From Deltaproteobacteria bacterium (lineage in GTDB: Bacteria > Myxococcota_A > UBA9160): 32,860 nucleotides of DNA. Below the pieces are notes generated by a model. It saw only the letters and a list, made by a program, of their open reading frames with translations, ran no database searches and was not told the DNA's origin. Below are positions 23,039 through 31,553 of this stretch, one piece after another; positions within the stretch are counted from its first letter, which is position 1; each line of letters opens with the position of its first letter. The stretch is taken from the NCBI GenBank assembly GCA_020849175.1, contig JADLGR010000351.1, positions 1-32,860 on the forward strand, in the 5' to 3' direction. The position numbers and the translations under genes are program-made.

Positions 23039-24469
23039 ATGGGGTTCTCCGAGTACGCGGACCACGATGCGGTCGGCCTTTCCGACCTGGTTCGCCGGCG
23101 CGAGGTGTCGCCGGCCGATCTGCTCGAGGCTGCGATCGAGCGTGTCGAGCGACACAACGAACGCCTCAACGCCGTCGTCCACCGCGCGTATGACGACGCG
23201 CGCCGCGTGGCCGCAGGGAGCCTTCCCGACGGCCCCCTGCGCGGCGTCCCGTTCCTGCTCAAGGATCTCAATCTCGACGCCGCAGGGATGCCGCGGACCG
23301 ACGGGAGCGTCGCACTTCGCGATCGCGTTCCGGCCGAGGACGCCGAGCTCGTTCGCCGCCACCGTGCCGCGGGGCTCGTGATCTTCGGCAAGACGAACAC
23401 GCCCGAGTTCGGGATCACCGGAACGACCGAGGGGCGCCTGTTCGGTCCGTGCCGCAATCCGTGGAACCCCGACCACATCGCGGGCGGGTCGAGCGGAGGC
23501 GCGGCCGCCGCCGTCGCTTCGGGGATGGTCCCGTTCGCGCACGCGTCGGACGGCATGGGCTCGATCCGCATTCCCGCGTCGTGCTGCGGCCTGTTCGGCA
23601 TGAAGATCTCGCGTGACCGCAATCCGTGGTGGCCGGAAGACGTGATGCGCGCGCTTCCCCTCAGTGTGCATCACTGTGTGAGTCGCAGCGTTCGTGACAG
23701 CGCAGCGCTCCTCGACGCCACCGGCTTCGCCGAGCCGCGCGCGCCGTGGGCTCCTCCGCCGAAGCAGCGGCCCTACCTCGAAGAGCTGTCTCGGGAGCCC
23801 GGACGCCTGCGCGTCGCCTTCTCTGCGGAGCGTCCCGACGGCCGGCCGCTGCATCCGGAAGTGAAGGCGGCCGTCGAGGAAGCGGCCCACCTCGTCGAGT
23901 CGCTCGGACACGCCGTCGAGGAGCGGTCGCTCCCGATCAACCAAATGCTGCTCTACATCGCGCTCACGCCAGTCGCCTCGGCCAACATGGCCGCCGCCGT
24001 CGCCGAGATCTCCGAGCGTCTCGGACGCGAGCTGCGCGAGGACGAGCTCGAGCCCCTCACGTGGTCGATCGTTCGGAGCGGGCGGAGCGTGAGCGGCGTG
24101 CAGGCGCTTCGTGGAATGCGCTGGCTCGCTCGCCTCGTACGCGAAGTCGCAGCGTTCTTCGAAGAGGTCGACGTCCATCTGACCCCTGTGATGGCGACGC
24201 CTCCTCCGCGGATCGGCCACATCGATCCGCTCGCCCCGGACCCGGCGCTGCTCCACCAGCGGCAGGCCGAGTCGTTTCCCTTCACCGCGCCGTTCAACAT
24301 GACGGGGCAGCCTGCGATGTCGGTGCCGCTCGCGTGGAGCTCGGATGGACTCCCGATCGGCATGCAGTTCGTCGCGCGCTACGGGGAAGAGGCGACGCTG
24401 TTCCGCCTGGCGGGACAGCTCGAACAGGCACGCCCGTGGCGACGACGGCACCCGCCCATCTGGGGCTGA
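23039..24469 (+). CDS. Amidase-signature hydrolase (NylA-like)
   Basis: This 476-residue amidase-signature enzyme has the Ser-cisSer-Lys triad: Lys75 (LLKDLN), Ser151 (GGSSGG) and nucleophile Ser175 in GMGSIRIPASCCG. The region HASDGMGSIRIPASCCGLFG resembles the 6-aminohexanoate-cyclic-dimer hydrolase group and related amidases rather than GatA. It hydrolyses a carboxylic amide in the cytoplasm; the substrate is unknown. The start ATG at 23039 has GGAGG at 23031-23035. The downstream hpnR GTG is 22 bases beyond its stop, so the two may form an operon; a functional link to hopanoids is not known. Confidence 0.92.
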   Translation: MGFSEYADHDAVGLSDLVRRREVSPADLLEAAIERVERHNERLNAVVHRAYDDARRVAAGSLPDGPLRGVPFLLKDLNLDAAGMPRTDGSVALRDRVPAEDAELVRRHRAAGLVIFGKTNTPEFGITGTTEGRLFGPCRNPWNPDHIAGGSSGGAAAAVASGMVPFAHASDGMGSIRIPASCCGLFGMKISRDRNPWWPEDVMRALPLSVHHCVSRSVRDSAALLDATGFAEPRAPWAPPPKQRPYLEELSREPGRLRVAFSAERPDGRPLHPEVKAAVEEAAHLVESLGHAVEERSLPINQMLLYIALTPVASANMAAAVAEISERLGRELREDELEPLTWSIVRSGRSVSGVQALRGMRWLARLVREVAAFFEEVDVHLTPVMATPPPRIGHIDPLAPDPALLHQRQAESFPFTAPFNMTGQPAMSVPLAWSSDGLPIGMQFVARYGEEATLFRLAGQLEQARPWRRRHPPIWG

Positions 24470-24491
24470 TCTCCGGGACGAGGAGGAACGC

Positions 24492-26051
24492 GTGAGGCTG
24501 CTCGCCCTTCACCCGAGCTCGCTCATGTACTCGAAGGTCTTCTTGCGCCTGGAGCCGCTCGGCCTCGAGCTCGTTGCCGAAGCTGCGCGCCGCCGGGGAC
24601 ACGACGTGCGCCTGCTCGACCTGCAGACCGCGACGCACGCCGATTACTTCCGGACTCTCATCGAGTGGCGGCCCGACGTCGTGGCCACGGGCCTCAACTA
24701 CCTCGCGAACGTTCCCGAGGTGATCGACCTCGCGAAGCAGACGAAGGAGCGAGCGCCCGAAACGCTCTTCGTCGTCGGCGGTCACAGTGCTTCGTTCACC
24801 GCCGAGGAGCTTCTCGAGCACGCACAGGGAGCGATCGACGTCGTGCTGCGCGGCGAAGGTGAGGCGAGCCTTCCGCTGCTGCTCGACGCCGCGAAGGCCG
24901 GCCGCGACGAGCTGTCGAAGGTTCCGGGAGCCGTCACGACCGACGGCGAAGGCCCGCCGCCCGTCTTCGTCGAGAGCCTCGACGCCCTGATGCCGGCGCG
25001 CGACCTGCTCCCCCACCGCCGCAAGTACTTCATCGGCGTCCTCGATCCGTGCGCGTCGATCGAGTTCTCGCGGGGCTGCCCGTGGGAGTGCTCGTTCTGC
25101 AGCGCGTGGACCTTCTACGGCCGCAGCTATCGCATGGCGAGCGCCGAGAAGGCGGGCGAGGAGCTCGCACGGATCCACGAGCCGGGCGTCTTCGTCGTCG
25201 ACGACGTCGCGTTCGTCCAGCCGAAGCTCGGCTACGCGATCGGCGCCGAGATCGAGCGGCGCAACATCAAGAAGGAGTTCTATCTCGAGACCCGCGGTGA
25301 CGTGCTGCTTCGCAACAAGGACGTCTTTCGCTACTGGAAGACGCTCGGACTCTCGTACATGTTCGTCGGTCTCGAGGCCATCGACGCCGAGGGCCTGCAG
25401 AAGTTCCGAAAGCGTGTCAGCCTCGAGCGGAACATGGAGGCGCTCGAGTTCGCGCGCTCGCTCGGCATCACGATTGCCGTCAACATCATCGCCGACACCG
25501 ACTGGGACGAGTCTCGGTTCGAAACGATCCGGCAGTTCGCCCTTCCGATTCCCGAGATCGTGAACGTGAGCGTCAATACGCCGTACCCAGGGACGGAGAG
25601 CTGGCACACGGAGTCGCGGCGTCTCACGACGCACGACTACCGCCTCTTCGACATCCAGCACGCAGTGCTCCCGACGACGCTCCCGCTGGCGAAGTTCTAC
25701 GAGGAGCTCGTGAGGACGCAGCAGGTGCTGAACATGAAGCACATGGGTTTCGGCGCGCTCAAGGACACGGCGCTCATCGCCGTGAAGCGTCTTCTCGCCG
25801 GCCAGACGAACTTCGTACGCATGCTGTGGAAGTTCTCGAGCGTCTACGACCCGAGGCTCCAGATCGCCGACCACGCGCGGCCGGTTCGTTATGCGATGCG
25901 GCCGCGGCAGAACCACGGCGACGTGGCCATCGACCGCAAGAGCCTCTACGTCCACCGGTCGGTCTCGAAGCTGCGCGACGTCGACGCCGGGACCGAGGCA
26001 TTCGTCGCGCAGTCGAGCGGCGCCTCCGAGCAGGGCGCGTCCGCCGGCTGA
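24492..26051 (+). CDS. hpnR: Hopanoid C-3 methylase (B12-binding radical SAM)
   Basis: This 519-residue enzyme matches HpnR, which adds a methyl group at C-3 of bacteriohopanepolyols to make 3-methylhopanoids. An N-terminal B12-binding domain (about 1-170: SSLMYSKVFLRLEPLGLELV, GLNYLANVPEV, VVGGHSASFTAEELLEHAQG) is followed by a radical SAM domain with RGCPWECSFC, the CX3CX2C iron-sulfur motif (Cys196, Cys200, Cys203). RKYFIGVLDPCASIEFSRGC (177-196) and NFVRMLWKFSSVYDPRLQIADH near residue 450 fit HpnR as I recall it. The GTG start has AGGAGG at 24481-24486. No other hopanoid genes (shc, hpnH, hpnO) are present in the window. Confidence 0.92.
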   Translation: MRLLALHPSSLMYSKVFLRLEPLGLELVAEAARRRGHDVRLLDLQTATHADYFRTLIEWRPDVVATGLNYLANVPEVIDLAKQTKERAPETLFVVGGHSASFTAEELLEHAQGAIDVVLRGEGEASLPLLLDAAKAGRDELSKVPGAVTTDGEGPPPVFVESLDALMPARDLLPHRRKYFIGVLDPCASIEFSRGCPWECSFCSAWTFYGRSYRMASAEKAGEELARIHEPGVFVVDDVAFVQPKLGYAIGAEIERRNIKKEFYLETRGDVLLRNKDVFRYWKTLGLSYMFVGLEAIDAEGLQKFRKRVSLERNMEALEFARSLGITIAVNIIADTDWDESRFETIRQFALPIPEIVNVSVNTPYPGTESWHTESRRLTTHDYRLFDIQHAVLPTTLPLAKFYEELVRTQQVLNMKHMGFGALKDTALIAVKRLLAGQTNFVRMLWKFSSVYDPRLQIADHARPVRYAMRPRQNHGDVAIDRKSLYVHRSVSKLRDVDAGTEAFVAQSSGASEQGASAG

Positions 26052-26072
26052 GCGGCGCTCTCGCCCGCCACT

Positions 26073-26103
26073 GCCCTTCGCCGGCTCCGCGCCTCGAACG
26101 GGC
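26073..26103. terminator. Imperfect hairpin between convergent hpnR and epoxide hydrolase
   Basis: gcccttcg (26073-26080) pairs with cgaacgggc (26095-26103) with one bulged base, between two convergent genes. A bidirectional terminator is plausible. Confidence 0.35.
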
Positions 26104-26113
26104 TTCGTCCTCG

Positions 26114-27088
26114 CTACAGGCCCTTCAGGAACGCGAGCAGCGCCGCGTTCGTTTCAGCCGGCGCCTCCTGCTGGTTCCAGTGGCCGACGCCGGGGAGCAG
26201 CACCTTCGCACGCAGGTCCGGCACGAAGTTCGGCATCGCCTTCACCATCCGTCCCTCGCCGGCGCCGCCGGGGCCGGTCACGACCACGTCGCGCAGGCCA
26301 CCGATGAAGGCCGCCGGAACGAGGACCTTCGCGCCGTGCCACGGCGCACCGAGCTCCCAGTTTCGATCGAGGTTGCGGTACCAGTTGAGCCCTCCGCGAA
26401 AGCCCGTTCGCGCGAACTCGCTCGCGTAGACCGCGAGGTCCTCCTCAGAGAGCCACGCCGGAAGGCGTTCGGGATCGACCATTCCGGTCAGAAAGTCCGC
26501 CGTCTTCGGCAGGTCGAAGTTCCACGCGTGGTCGGCCGGCACCGAGCCCGACGCCGAGTAGAGGAGCATGCGAAGCGTGCGGCGCGGGTCGGCGTCGAGC
26601 TCGCGCTCGGCCTTTCCCGGCTCCTGGAAGTAGAGCATGTACATGAACCGGTCGCCGGCGATCGCCTTCAGCAGCCGCGTCGTCGGCGCGGGCGGGCGTG
26701 GCGTGAAGGGAACCGACATGCCGACGACTGCGCGGAAGCGATCGGGCCGCATGAGCGCCGCGCTCCACGCCACCATCGATCCCCAGTCGTGGCCGACGAT
26801 CGTCGCGTCGGCCGCGCCGATCGCGTCTAGAACGCCGATCATGTCGCCCACCAGGTGGAGCATCGAGTACGCCTCGATCGGCTCGGGGGCGTCCGTCCTG
26901 CCGTAGCCGCGCATGTCCGGCGCGACGACGCGAAAGCCCGCGGCCGCGAGGGCGGGGAGCTGGTGCCGCCACGAGTACCACAGCTCCGGGAAGCCGTGAC
27001 ACAGCAGCACGACGGGCCCCTCTCCGGCCTCGGCGAGGTGCATGCGGATCCCATTGGTCTCGATCGTTCGGTGGCGAATCTCGGTCAT
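26114..27088 (-). CDS. Epoxide hydrolase-like alpha/beta hydrolase
   Basis: This 324-residue alpha/beta hydrolase is of the soluble epoxide hydrolase/haloalkane dehalogenase group. The oxyanion strand ends HGFPELWYSWRHQ (31-43), the hallmark of epoxide hydrolases. The nucleophile elbow is GHDWGS, giving Asp101 rather than Ser. The cap holds GLNWYRNLDRN, where the Tyr probably activates the epoxide, and the base is His in GVGHWNQQEAP. It would open epoxides to diols by an ester intermediate in the cytoplasm. GGGAG lies six bases before the ATG. A haloalkane dehalogenase is less likely given the Tyr of the cap motif. It is divergent from nhaA. Confidence 0.92.
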   Translation of the reverse strand: MTEIRHRTIETNGIRMHLAEAGEGPVVLLCHGFPELWYSWRHQLPALAAAGFRVVAPDMRGYGRTDAPEPIEAYSMLHLVGDMIGVLDAIGAADATIVGHDWGSMVAWSAALMRPDRFRAVVGMSVPFTPRPPAPTTRLLKAIAGDRFMYMLYFQEPGKAERELDADPRRTLRMLLYSASGSVPADHAWNFDLPKTADFLTGMVDPERLPAWLSEEDLAVYASEFARTGFRGGLNWYRNLDRNWELGAPWHGAKVLVPAAFIGGLRDVVVTGPGGAGEGRMVKAMPNFVPDLRAKVLLPGVGHWNQQEAPAETNAALLAFLKGL

Positions 27089-27245
27089 GCGGTCTCCCGT
27101 TCGTCCGCGGGACGCGGCGTTGGTGCATCACGCGCAGCGAAGCCGGCACCGCGTGCGATCGCGCCCGAGGATAGGACGCGCCGGCAGAGCGCGCGCTCGT
27201 CGAGCCCGGTGGTGCGCTCGTGTCGGCGCCGGGTAGCCTCCCGCC

Positions 27246-28484
27246 GTGCCGAAGTCAGTCTCGCGACCGTCGCAGCCGAAGCTCGCCGACCGGCTGGCCG
27301 GGACGTTCCAGCGCTTCGTCGCGATCGAGGCCGCGAGCGCGATCCTGCTCCTGCTCGCGACGGCGCTCGCACTCGTGTGGGCGAACTCGCCGTGGCAGGC
27401 GAGCTACGAGCGGTTCTGGAACACGCCCATCGGCGTTCGTTTCGGCGACGGAAGCTTCACGCTCTCGCTCCTCCATGCGGTGAACGACGGCCTGATGGCG
27501 CTCTTCTTCTTCGTCGTCGGGATGGAGATCAAGCACGAGGTCGTTCGCGGTCAGCTCTCGACCCGCGAGCGCGCGATGCTCCCGGTCTTCGGAGCCGCCG
27601 GTGGGATGCTCGTTCCGGCACTGCTCTACTTGCTCTTCCATGCGAAGGGACCTGCAGCGCCTGGGTGGGGGATCCCGATGGCGACCGACATCGCATTCGC
27701 GGTCGCAGCGCTCGCCGTCCTCGGCTCGCGCGTTCCGTCCGGCCTTCGGGTCTTCTTGCTGGCGCTCGCGATCGTCGATGATCTCGGCGCCGTCACTGTG
27801 ATCGCTGCCTTCTACACGAACGGCCTCTCGCTGCCCGCGCTCGCCGCAGCCGCGCTCGGCCTCGTGATCGTCTGGTCCATGCAGCGCGCCGGTGTGCGCT
27901 CGTATCCGCTCTACTGGATTGCGGGCGTCGCGTGCTGGGCGGCGACGCTCGCGAGCGGAGTCCACGCGACGGTCGCGGGCGTCGCGCTCGGCCTCCTGAC
28001 ACCCGCGAATTCGCTCGGATCAGAGGACGGGCTCGCAGCGCCCCCTCCGCTCGAAGTCCTCACGTCGAAGCTGCACGGATTCGTCGCCTTCATCGTGATG
28101 CCCGTGTTCGCCCTCGCCAACGCAGGAGTTCGGATCGACGCGAGCGCGCTCGCGGATCCGCTCGCGGTGCACGTGACGCTCGCGGTCGGCCTCGGTCTGC
28201 TGGTCGGAAAGCCGCTCGGTATCACGCTGTTCGCCCATCTGGCGGTGCGGCTTCGCATCGCGGTCCTTCCGAGCGGCGTCGGGTGGGGCGCGATCGCGGG
28301 AGCCGGTGTGCTCGCCGGGATCGGGTTCACGATGGCGCTCTTCATCACCGTGCTCGCGTTCGACGATGCCCGACTCGCGAGCGCGTCGAAGATCGGGATC
28401 CTCGCGGCTTCGGTCGCGGCGACGCTGGGCGGCCTCGCGCTGCTCGCGCGCACCCTCCCACGCGCGGCGCCGCCTCCCGAATGA
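27246..28484 (+). CDS. nhaA: Na+/H+ antiporter NhaA
   Basis: This 412-residue inner-membrane antiporter exchanges two H+ for one Na+ to control pH and sodium. About twelve hydrophobic segments are visible. NhaA-specific sequences are ANSPW (helix 1 end), VNDGLMALFFFVVGMEIKHEVV, GGMLVPALLY, GIPMATDIAFAVAAL, AIVDDLGAVTVIA (the Asp-Asp pair, transport site), and IGFTMALFI. Length is slightly over the 388 of E. coli; the extra residues are at the N terminus. The start is a GTG at 27246 with no strong ribosome site. It is divergent from the epoxide hydrolase gene by 157 bases. Confidence 0.96.
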   Translation: MPKSVSRPSQPKLADRLAGTFQRFVAIEAASAILLLLATALALVWANSPWQASYERFWNTPIGVRFGDGSFTLSLLHAVNDGLMALFFFVVGMEIKHEVVRGQLSTRERAMLPVFGAAGGMLVPALLYLLFHAKGPAAPGWGIPMATDIAFAVAALAVLGSRVPSGLRVFLLALAIVDDLGAVTVIAAFYTNGLSLPALAAAALGLVIVWSMQRAGVRSYPLYWIAGVACWAATLASGVHATVAGVALGLLTPANSLGSEDGLAAPPPLEVLTSKLHGFVAFIVMPVFALANAGVRIDASALADPLAVHVTLAVGLGLLVGKPLGITLFAHLAVRLRIAVLPSGVGWGAIAGAGVLAGIGFTMALFITVLAFDDARLASASKIGILAASVAATLGGLALLARTLPRAAPPPE

Positions 28485-28520
28485 TCGTCGCGACGCGGCC
28501 GCCCCGGGGATGCCGGGCCG

Positions 28521-29387
28521 CTACCGCTTCGGCCGCAGCCGGATCAGGCCCTCTTGCGCCACCGATGCCACCAGGCAGCCATCGCGCGTGAAGAAGCTCC
28601 CGGTCGCGAAGCCGCGCGCGCCGGACGCCGATGGGCTGTCTTGCGCGTAGAGAAGCCACTCGTCCGTCCGGAACGGGCGGTGGAACCACATTGCGTGATC
28701 GAGGCTCGCCATCTGGACCTTCGGATCCCACCACGAGAGCGCGTGAGGGAGCGTCGTCGTGTCGAGCAGTGTCATGTCAGACGCGTACGCCATCACACAC
28801 TGATGGAGCAGGAGATCGTCGGGAAGCCTTCCGTCGGCGCGAATCCATACGAGCTGGTGCGGAGGACGTTTCTCCGGAGCGAACTCGTTCACGGGCTCGA
28901 CCTCGCGCACGTCGATCGGCCGTTCGCGCAGGAGCCAGCGCCGCATCTCGTCGGTCGCGCCTTCGAGCTGGGGCTGCATGCGCTCACGGAAGGTGGGCAG
29001 GGTTTCCGGCTCCGGCGCACGGGGCATCGCCGCCATGTGCTCGACGCCGGTCTCCGGATGCTGGAACGATGCCGAGAGATGGAAGATCGCGCGGCCGTGC
29101 TGGATCGCGACCACGCGCCGCGTCGTGAAGCTCTTGCCGTCGCGGATGCGGTCGACTTCGTAGAGGATCGGAAGCGTCGGGTCGCCCGGCCGTAGGAAGT
29201 ACGCGTGCAGGGAATGCACCACGCTGGCCTCGACGGTGCGGCCCGCCGCGACGAGCGCCTGTCCGGCGACCTGTCCACCGAAGACGCGCTGGCGCTCTTC
29301 CCTCGGGCTCTGCCCGCGGAAGATGTTGACCTCGAGCTCCTCGAGATCGAGAAGGGCGACGAGGTTGTCGAGCACCGCCTGCTGCAC
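28521..29387 (-). CDS. tesB: Acyl-CoA thioesterase II
   Basis: This 288-residue double hot-dog thioesterase hydrolyses medium- to long-chain acyl-CoA. VFGGQVAGQAL (35-45), SLHAYFLRPGD (59-69) and YASDMTLLDTT are family hallmarks. The TesB catalytic triad appears as Asp204, Ser228 (Thr in E. coli) and Gln278 (AQEG), a common variant. It functions in fatty-acid turnover in the cytoplasm. The GTG at 29387 has GGAG just upstream and gives the usual N terminus; an in-frame ATG at 29441 would overlap little and is less likely. It is divergent from the NnrU-type gene and converges on nhaA. Confidence 0.95.
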   Translation of the reverse strand: MQQAVLDNLVALLDLEELEVNIFRGQSPREERQRVFGGQVAGQALVAAGRTVEASVVHSLHAYFLRPGDPTLPILYEVDRIRDGKSFTTRRVVAIQHGRAIFHLSASFQHPETGVEHMAAMPRAPEPETLPTFRERMQPQLEGATDEMRRWLLRERPIDVREVEPVNEFAPEKRPPHQLVWIRADGRLPDDLLLHQCVMAYASDMTLLDTTTLPHALSWWDPKVQMASLDHAMWFHRPFRTDEWLLYAQDSPSASGARGFATGSFFTRDGCLVASVAQEGLIRLRPKR

Positions 29388-29503
29388 CGGATCTCCTCGA
29401 GCGTGAGAACCCCGGCTCCGGGATAGCACAGGCGGCCACACGAATGGCGCACCGCGACGCCTGCTGGCGTGGCATGCTGGTGTCTGCGCCCGCGGAGGGT
29501 TCC

Positions 29504-30169
29504 ATGACGCCTGCGGTCTCGATCGTCTTGCTCTGGATCGGCTTTGCCGGCTCGCACCTTCTGCTCTCGCACCTGCCGATCCGCGACCGCCTGGTGGCGC
29601 GGCTTGGCGCGCGGCCGTTCCAGGGGCTCTACTCGCTGGTGGCGCTCGTCTTCTTCGTGCCGCTCGTTCGGGTCTACTTCCAGCACGTGCACGAGGGGCC
29701 GGCGCTCTGGACGTTGCCGCACGGTCCGGCGCTCACGTGGATCGTGCAGATCGGAATGGGCGTCGCGTTCGTGCTGCTCGTCGCGGGATTCACGAAGCCG
29801 AGCCCGGCATCGATCACTCCGGGTGCCGCCACGGTGCGCGGGGCGTTTCGCATCACGCGACACCCCGTGGTCATGAGCTTCGGCCTGTTCGGCCTCCTGC
29901 ATCTGCTCGCGAACGGAGCCACGACCGACGTCGCCTTCTTCGCGGGCTTCCCGCTCTTTGCCGTCGTCGGCTGCTGGCACCAGGACCGTCGCAAGATCGC
30001 GCAGGGACAGCCGGGCTACGCGGAGTTCGTCGCAGCGACGCCATTCCTGCCGTTCACGGGCGGTGAGTTCCTGCGTGCCGTGCGCGAGATCGGTGTCGTG
30101 CCGATTGCCGCGGGCATCGTGCTCGCGGTCATCGTGCGCTGGGGACACGGCCTGTGGGGCGGGGCGTAG
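29504..30169 (+). CDS. NnrU-family integral membrane protein
   Basis: This 221-residue membrane protein has about six hydrophobic segments. Its RITRHPVVMSFGLFGLLHL and QDRRKIAQGQPGYAEFV are NnrU features; the family shares a fold with isoprenylcysteine carboxyl methyltransferases. NnrU was first linked to nitrite/nitric oxide metabolism, but the family is widespread and its biochemical role is not settled. GGAGG at 29493-29497 fixes the ATG at 29504. The next gene overlaps its 3' end and encodes a protein of the same general fold. Confidence 0.87.
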   Translation: MTPAVSIVLLWIGFAGSHLLLSHLPIRDRLVARLGARPFQGLYSLVALVFFVPLVRVYFQHVHEGPALWTLPHGPALTWIVQIGMGVAFVLLVAGFTKPSPASITPGAATVRGAFRITRHPVVMSFGLFGLLHLLANGATTDVAFFAGFPLFAVVGCWHQDRRKIAQGQPGYAEFVAATPFLPFTGGEFLRAVREIGVVPIAAGIVLAVIVRWGHGLWGGA

Positions 30170-30717
30170 AGGATGCGGCGCCAGGGCGCGACGTGCCGCC
30201 GCTGATTCGTCAGCTCCTCTCCGTTGCCGTACTGCCCTTCACGGTGACGGTCCTCGTCCCGATCTGGATCGCACGGAGCTACGGCGCGACGTTCTCCGTG
30301 CCCGAGACGTCGCTCGGCTGGATCTCGACACTCGTGAGTGTCTCATTCCTGCTCGGCGGATTCACTCTGTTTCTGGCGTGCGTGCTGCGGTTCGCGGACG
30401 ACGGGCGCGGAACGCTCGCGCCGTGGGATCCGCCGACCCGTCTGGTGATCCGGGGTCCGTACCGGTGGGTGCGCAATCCGATGATCACGGGCGTCTCGCT
30501 GGTGCTCCTCGGTGAGGGACTCGCCTTGCGATCGCTCCCGCACTTCGTCTGGGCCGGCTGCTTCATCGCGGCCAACGCGATCTACATCCCGCTCTTCGAA
30601 GAGCCCGGTCTCGCCGAGCGCTTCGGAGACGACTACCGCCGCTACTGCGAGCGAGTTCCGCGCCTCGTTCCGCTGCTGCGGCCCTGGCGCGCAGATGGGG
30701 AGCCGCCCGCGGCGTAG
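30154..30717 (+). CDS. Isoprenylcysteine methyltransferase-like membrane protein
   Basis: This protein of up to 187 residues has several transmembrane segments and the C-terminal ICMT/PEMT signature: VIRGPYRWVRNPMITGVSL then EEPGLAERFGDDYRRYCERVPR, which binds S-adenosylmethionine in the family. It probably methylates a small lipid, phospholipid or thiol at the membrane; the substrate is unknown. The GTG at 30154 overlaps the NnrU gene by 16 bases; a GTG at 30193 (174 residues) is the alternative and gives a cleaner N terminus. The overlap implies co-transcription with NnrU. Confidence 0.85.
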   Translation: MGRGVEDAAPGRDVPPLIRQLLSVAVLPFTVTVLVPIWIARSYGATFSVPETSLGWISTLVSVSFLLGGFTLFLACVLRFADDGRGTLAPWDPPTRLVIRGPYRWVRNPMITGVSLVLLGEGLALRSLPHFVWAGCFIAANAIYIPLFEEPGLAERFGDDYRRYCERVPRLVPLLRPWRADGEPPAA

Positions 30718-30728
30718 GACGGCTCCCC
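30697..30728. terminator. 9-bp hairpin between convergent operons
   Basis: ggggagccg (30697-30705) pairs perfectly with cggctcccc (30720-30728) across a 14-base loop containing the stop codon (30715-30717). It sits between convergent operons (30717 and 30736), so it is probably a bidirectional terminator. No U tract. Confidence 0.55.
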
Positions 30729-30735
30729 GCGTGCG

Positions 30736-30987
30736 TCAGGGCTCCTCGTCGAGAAGCGCGAGCGCGCGCGCCCGCGCCGTCTCGAACGCGTCGTCGTCCG
30801 TGGCCAGCGCCGGCTCCGATCCGCCGCAAGCGAGCGTGCGGAGGCTCAGCACGAGGCCGAAGCCCCAGATTGCGACTGCCGCGCCGACGAGGCCCGGCAC
30901 CGCGAGCCAGGTCGCGACGACGAAGCCGAGCAGGACGAAGAACGTGTGGGCCACGAGCGCACGCGCGAAGCTCCGAAGGCCCCTCAC
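30736..30987 (-). CDS. Small two-helix membrane protein
   Basis: This 83-residue protein has two hydrophobic helices (about 11-30 and 33-49) joined by a Pro-Gly turn, then a short acidic C-terminal tail. It resembles the small 2TM proteins that accompany PspA-like operons, but I recognise no specific family. The ATG start overlaps the stop of the upstream PspA-like gene by four bases (30984-30987), so it is translationally coupled and last in the operon. An anchor or partner for the coiled-coil protein is a guess. Confidence 0.75.
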   Translation of the reverse strand: MRGLRSFARALVAHTFFVLLGFVVATWLAVPGLVGAAVAIWGFGLVLSLRTLACGGSEPALATDDDAFETARARALALLDEEP

Positions 30988-31553
30988 GACACGGCCCCGG
31001 TCGCGCTGCGCCGGCGCAGCAGCTCGAGCTCGACCTCCTCGTCGGCCACTGCGGCGCCGCAGGCGGGCGGCGCTGCGTCGCCCGCCTCCCGGCGTACGGC
31101 CGCGCGCGCGCGATGCGCGCGGACCTTCTCGCGAAGCTCGTCGAGACCGCGTTCGTTCGCGGCGATGCGCTCGCCGAGCTGTGCCGCCTCGGCGGCTCCC
31201 GCTGCTCGCTCCGCCTCGAGGGCGTGCGCTCGCTTTCGACCCGCGAGCAGACGCCGCATCGCGAAGCGTGCGAGGTCGTCCTTTCCGCCGCGGAGCGCGA
31301 GCGCGACGTCCTCGTCGAGACGCGCCGCGCGCGTCCGTTCCACTTCGAGTGCGCGCGCGAGGCGCGCCTCCCGCTCGGCGAGGGCCTCGGCGCGCGCGCG
31401 TGCGGTCGCGACCGCGAGCTCCGCCTCGCGCAGGTGCTGCTCGAGCAGAAGGCTCCGGTCCTCGAGGGCAGCGACGACGCCGTGTGCATCGGCGCGGACC
31501 AGTCTCGCAATTCGATCGAAGAGTCGGTGGGCCACGACGTCTCCTTCCGTCAC
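30984..31553 (-). CDS. PspA/IM30-like coiled-coil protein
   Basis: This 189-residue, almost entirely helical protein is rich in Ala, Arg, Glu and Leu. Heptad-like coiled coil runs from about residue 20 to 155. LFDRIARLVRADAHGVVAALEDRSLLLEQHLREAE and ALRGGKDDLARFAMRRLLAGRK fit the PspA/Vipp1 (ESCRT-III-like) family, in which N-terminal helices bind stressed membranes. It is shorter than E. coli PspA (222 residues). Four-base overlaps with both neighbours (31550-31553 and 30984-30987) show a tightly coupled operon. Generic coiled-coil similarity is the main risk. Confidence 0.8.
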   Translation of the reverse strand: MTEGDVVAHRLFDRIARLVRADAHGVVAALEDRSLLLEQHLREAELAVATARARAEALAEREARLARALEVERTRAARLDEDVALALRGGKDDLARFAMRRLLAGRKRAHALEAERAAGAAEAAQLGERIAANERGLDELREKVRAHRARAAVRREAGDAAPPACGAAVADEEVELELLRRRSATGAVS

